Origin: Beijerinckiaceae bacterium
GTDB lineage: Bacteria > Pseudomonadota > Alphaproteobacteria > Rhizobiales > Beijerinckiaceae
DNA: 5,858 nt
NCBI GenBank assembly: GCA_947455285.1
Contig: CANGOK010000205.1
Span: 1-5,858, forward strand
Direction: 5' to 3'
Shown here one piece after another: positions 5,858 through 5,858 of the stretch. A program made the position numbers and the translations under genes. Every line of letters starts with the position of its first letter. Within the stretch, counting starts at the first letter, position 1. The notes under the pieces were generated by a model. It was not told where the DNA came from. It saw only the letters and a list, made by a program, of their open reading frames with translations, and ran no database searches.

Positions 5858-5858
5858 C

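Noticed and set aside
1..5858. CRISPR array, tRNA or rRNA genes, insertion sequences, phage genes
   Set aside because: No regularly spaced repeats, no cloverleaf-like or rRNA-like sequence and no transposase or integrase frame were seen; coding density is that of an ordinary metabolic cluster.

Overview
The window looks like part of an accessory catabolic gene cluster from a GC-rich proteobacterium. GC is about 60% by eye, with strong G/C preference at third codon positions in every real gene. An alphaproteobacterium (Hyphomicrobiales-like) is my best guess from gene style, but no taxonomic marker is present, so this is inference. I see no rRNA, tRNA, CRISPR, insertion sequence or integrase.

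Layout: two plus-strand genes come first. They are the 3' end of an enoyl-CoA hydratase/isomerase gene (2-250) and a complete FMN-dependent monooxygenase of the NtaA/SnaA/DszA family (best start 342, end 1679). A 91-base gap between them holds a perfect inverted repeat with 7-bp arms (281-304). The rest of the window is on the minus strand. Reading in transcription order, it holds the 3' end of an unrecognised gene with one hydrophobic segment (5857-5696), a Rieske ring-hydroxylating oxygenase large subunit of the phthalate-dioxygenase type (best start GTG at 5577, end 4306), an MmgE/PrpD-family dehydratase (4312-2972) and a 12-helix MFS_3-type transporter (GTG start 2923, end 1676). The Rieske and MmgE/PrpD genes overlap as ATGGTGA, and the MFS gene follows after 48 bases with its own strong ribosome binding site, so these three are very probably one transcript. 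The plus and minus blocks converge tail to tail, sharing the tetranucleotide CTAG (1676-1679), which contains both TAG stop codons.

How the genes may work together (inference): the Rieske oxygenase and the flavin monooxygenase would each insert oxygen into an aromatic or heteroatom-containing substrate. The enoyl-CoA hydratase and the MmgE/PrpD protein could act on CoA-thioester or tricarboxylate-like intermediates. The MFS protein would move a substrate, product or toxic intermediate across the inner membrane. Neither oxygenase has its electron-supplying partner (Rieske reductase, FMN reductase) in the window. The substrate cannot be read from sequence. I found no clearly unprecedented system; the most interesting points are the gene combination, the tightly abutted convergent operons and the inverted repeat before the monooxygenase gene.
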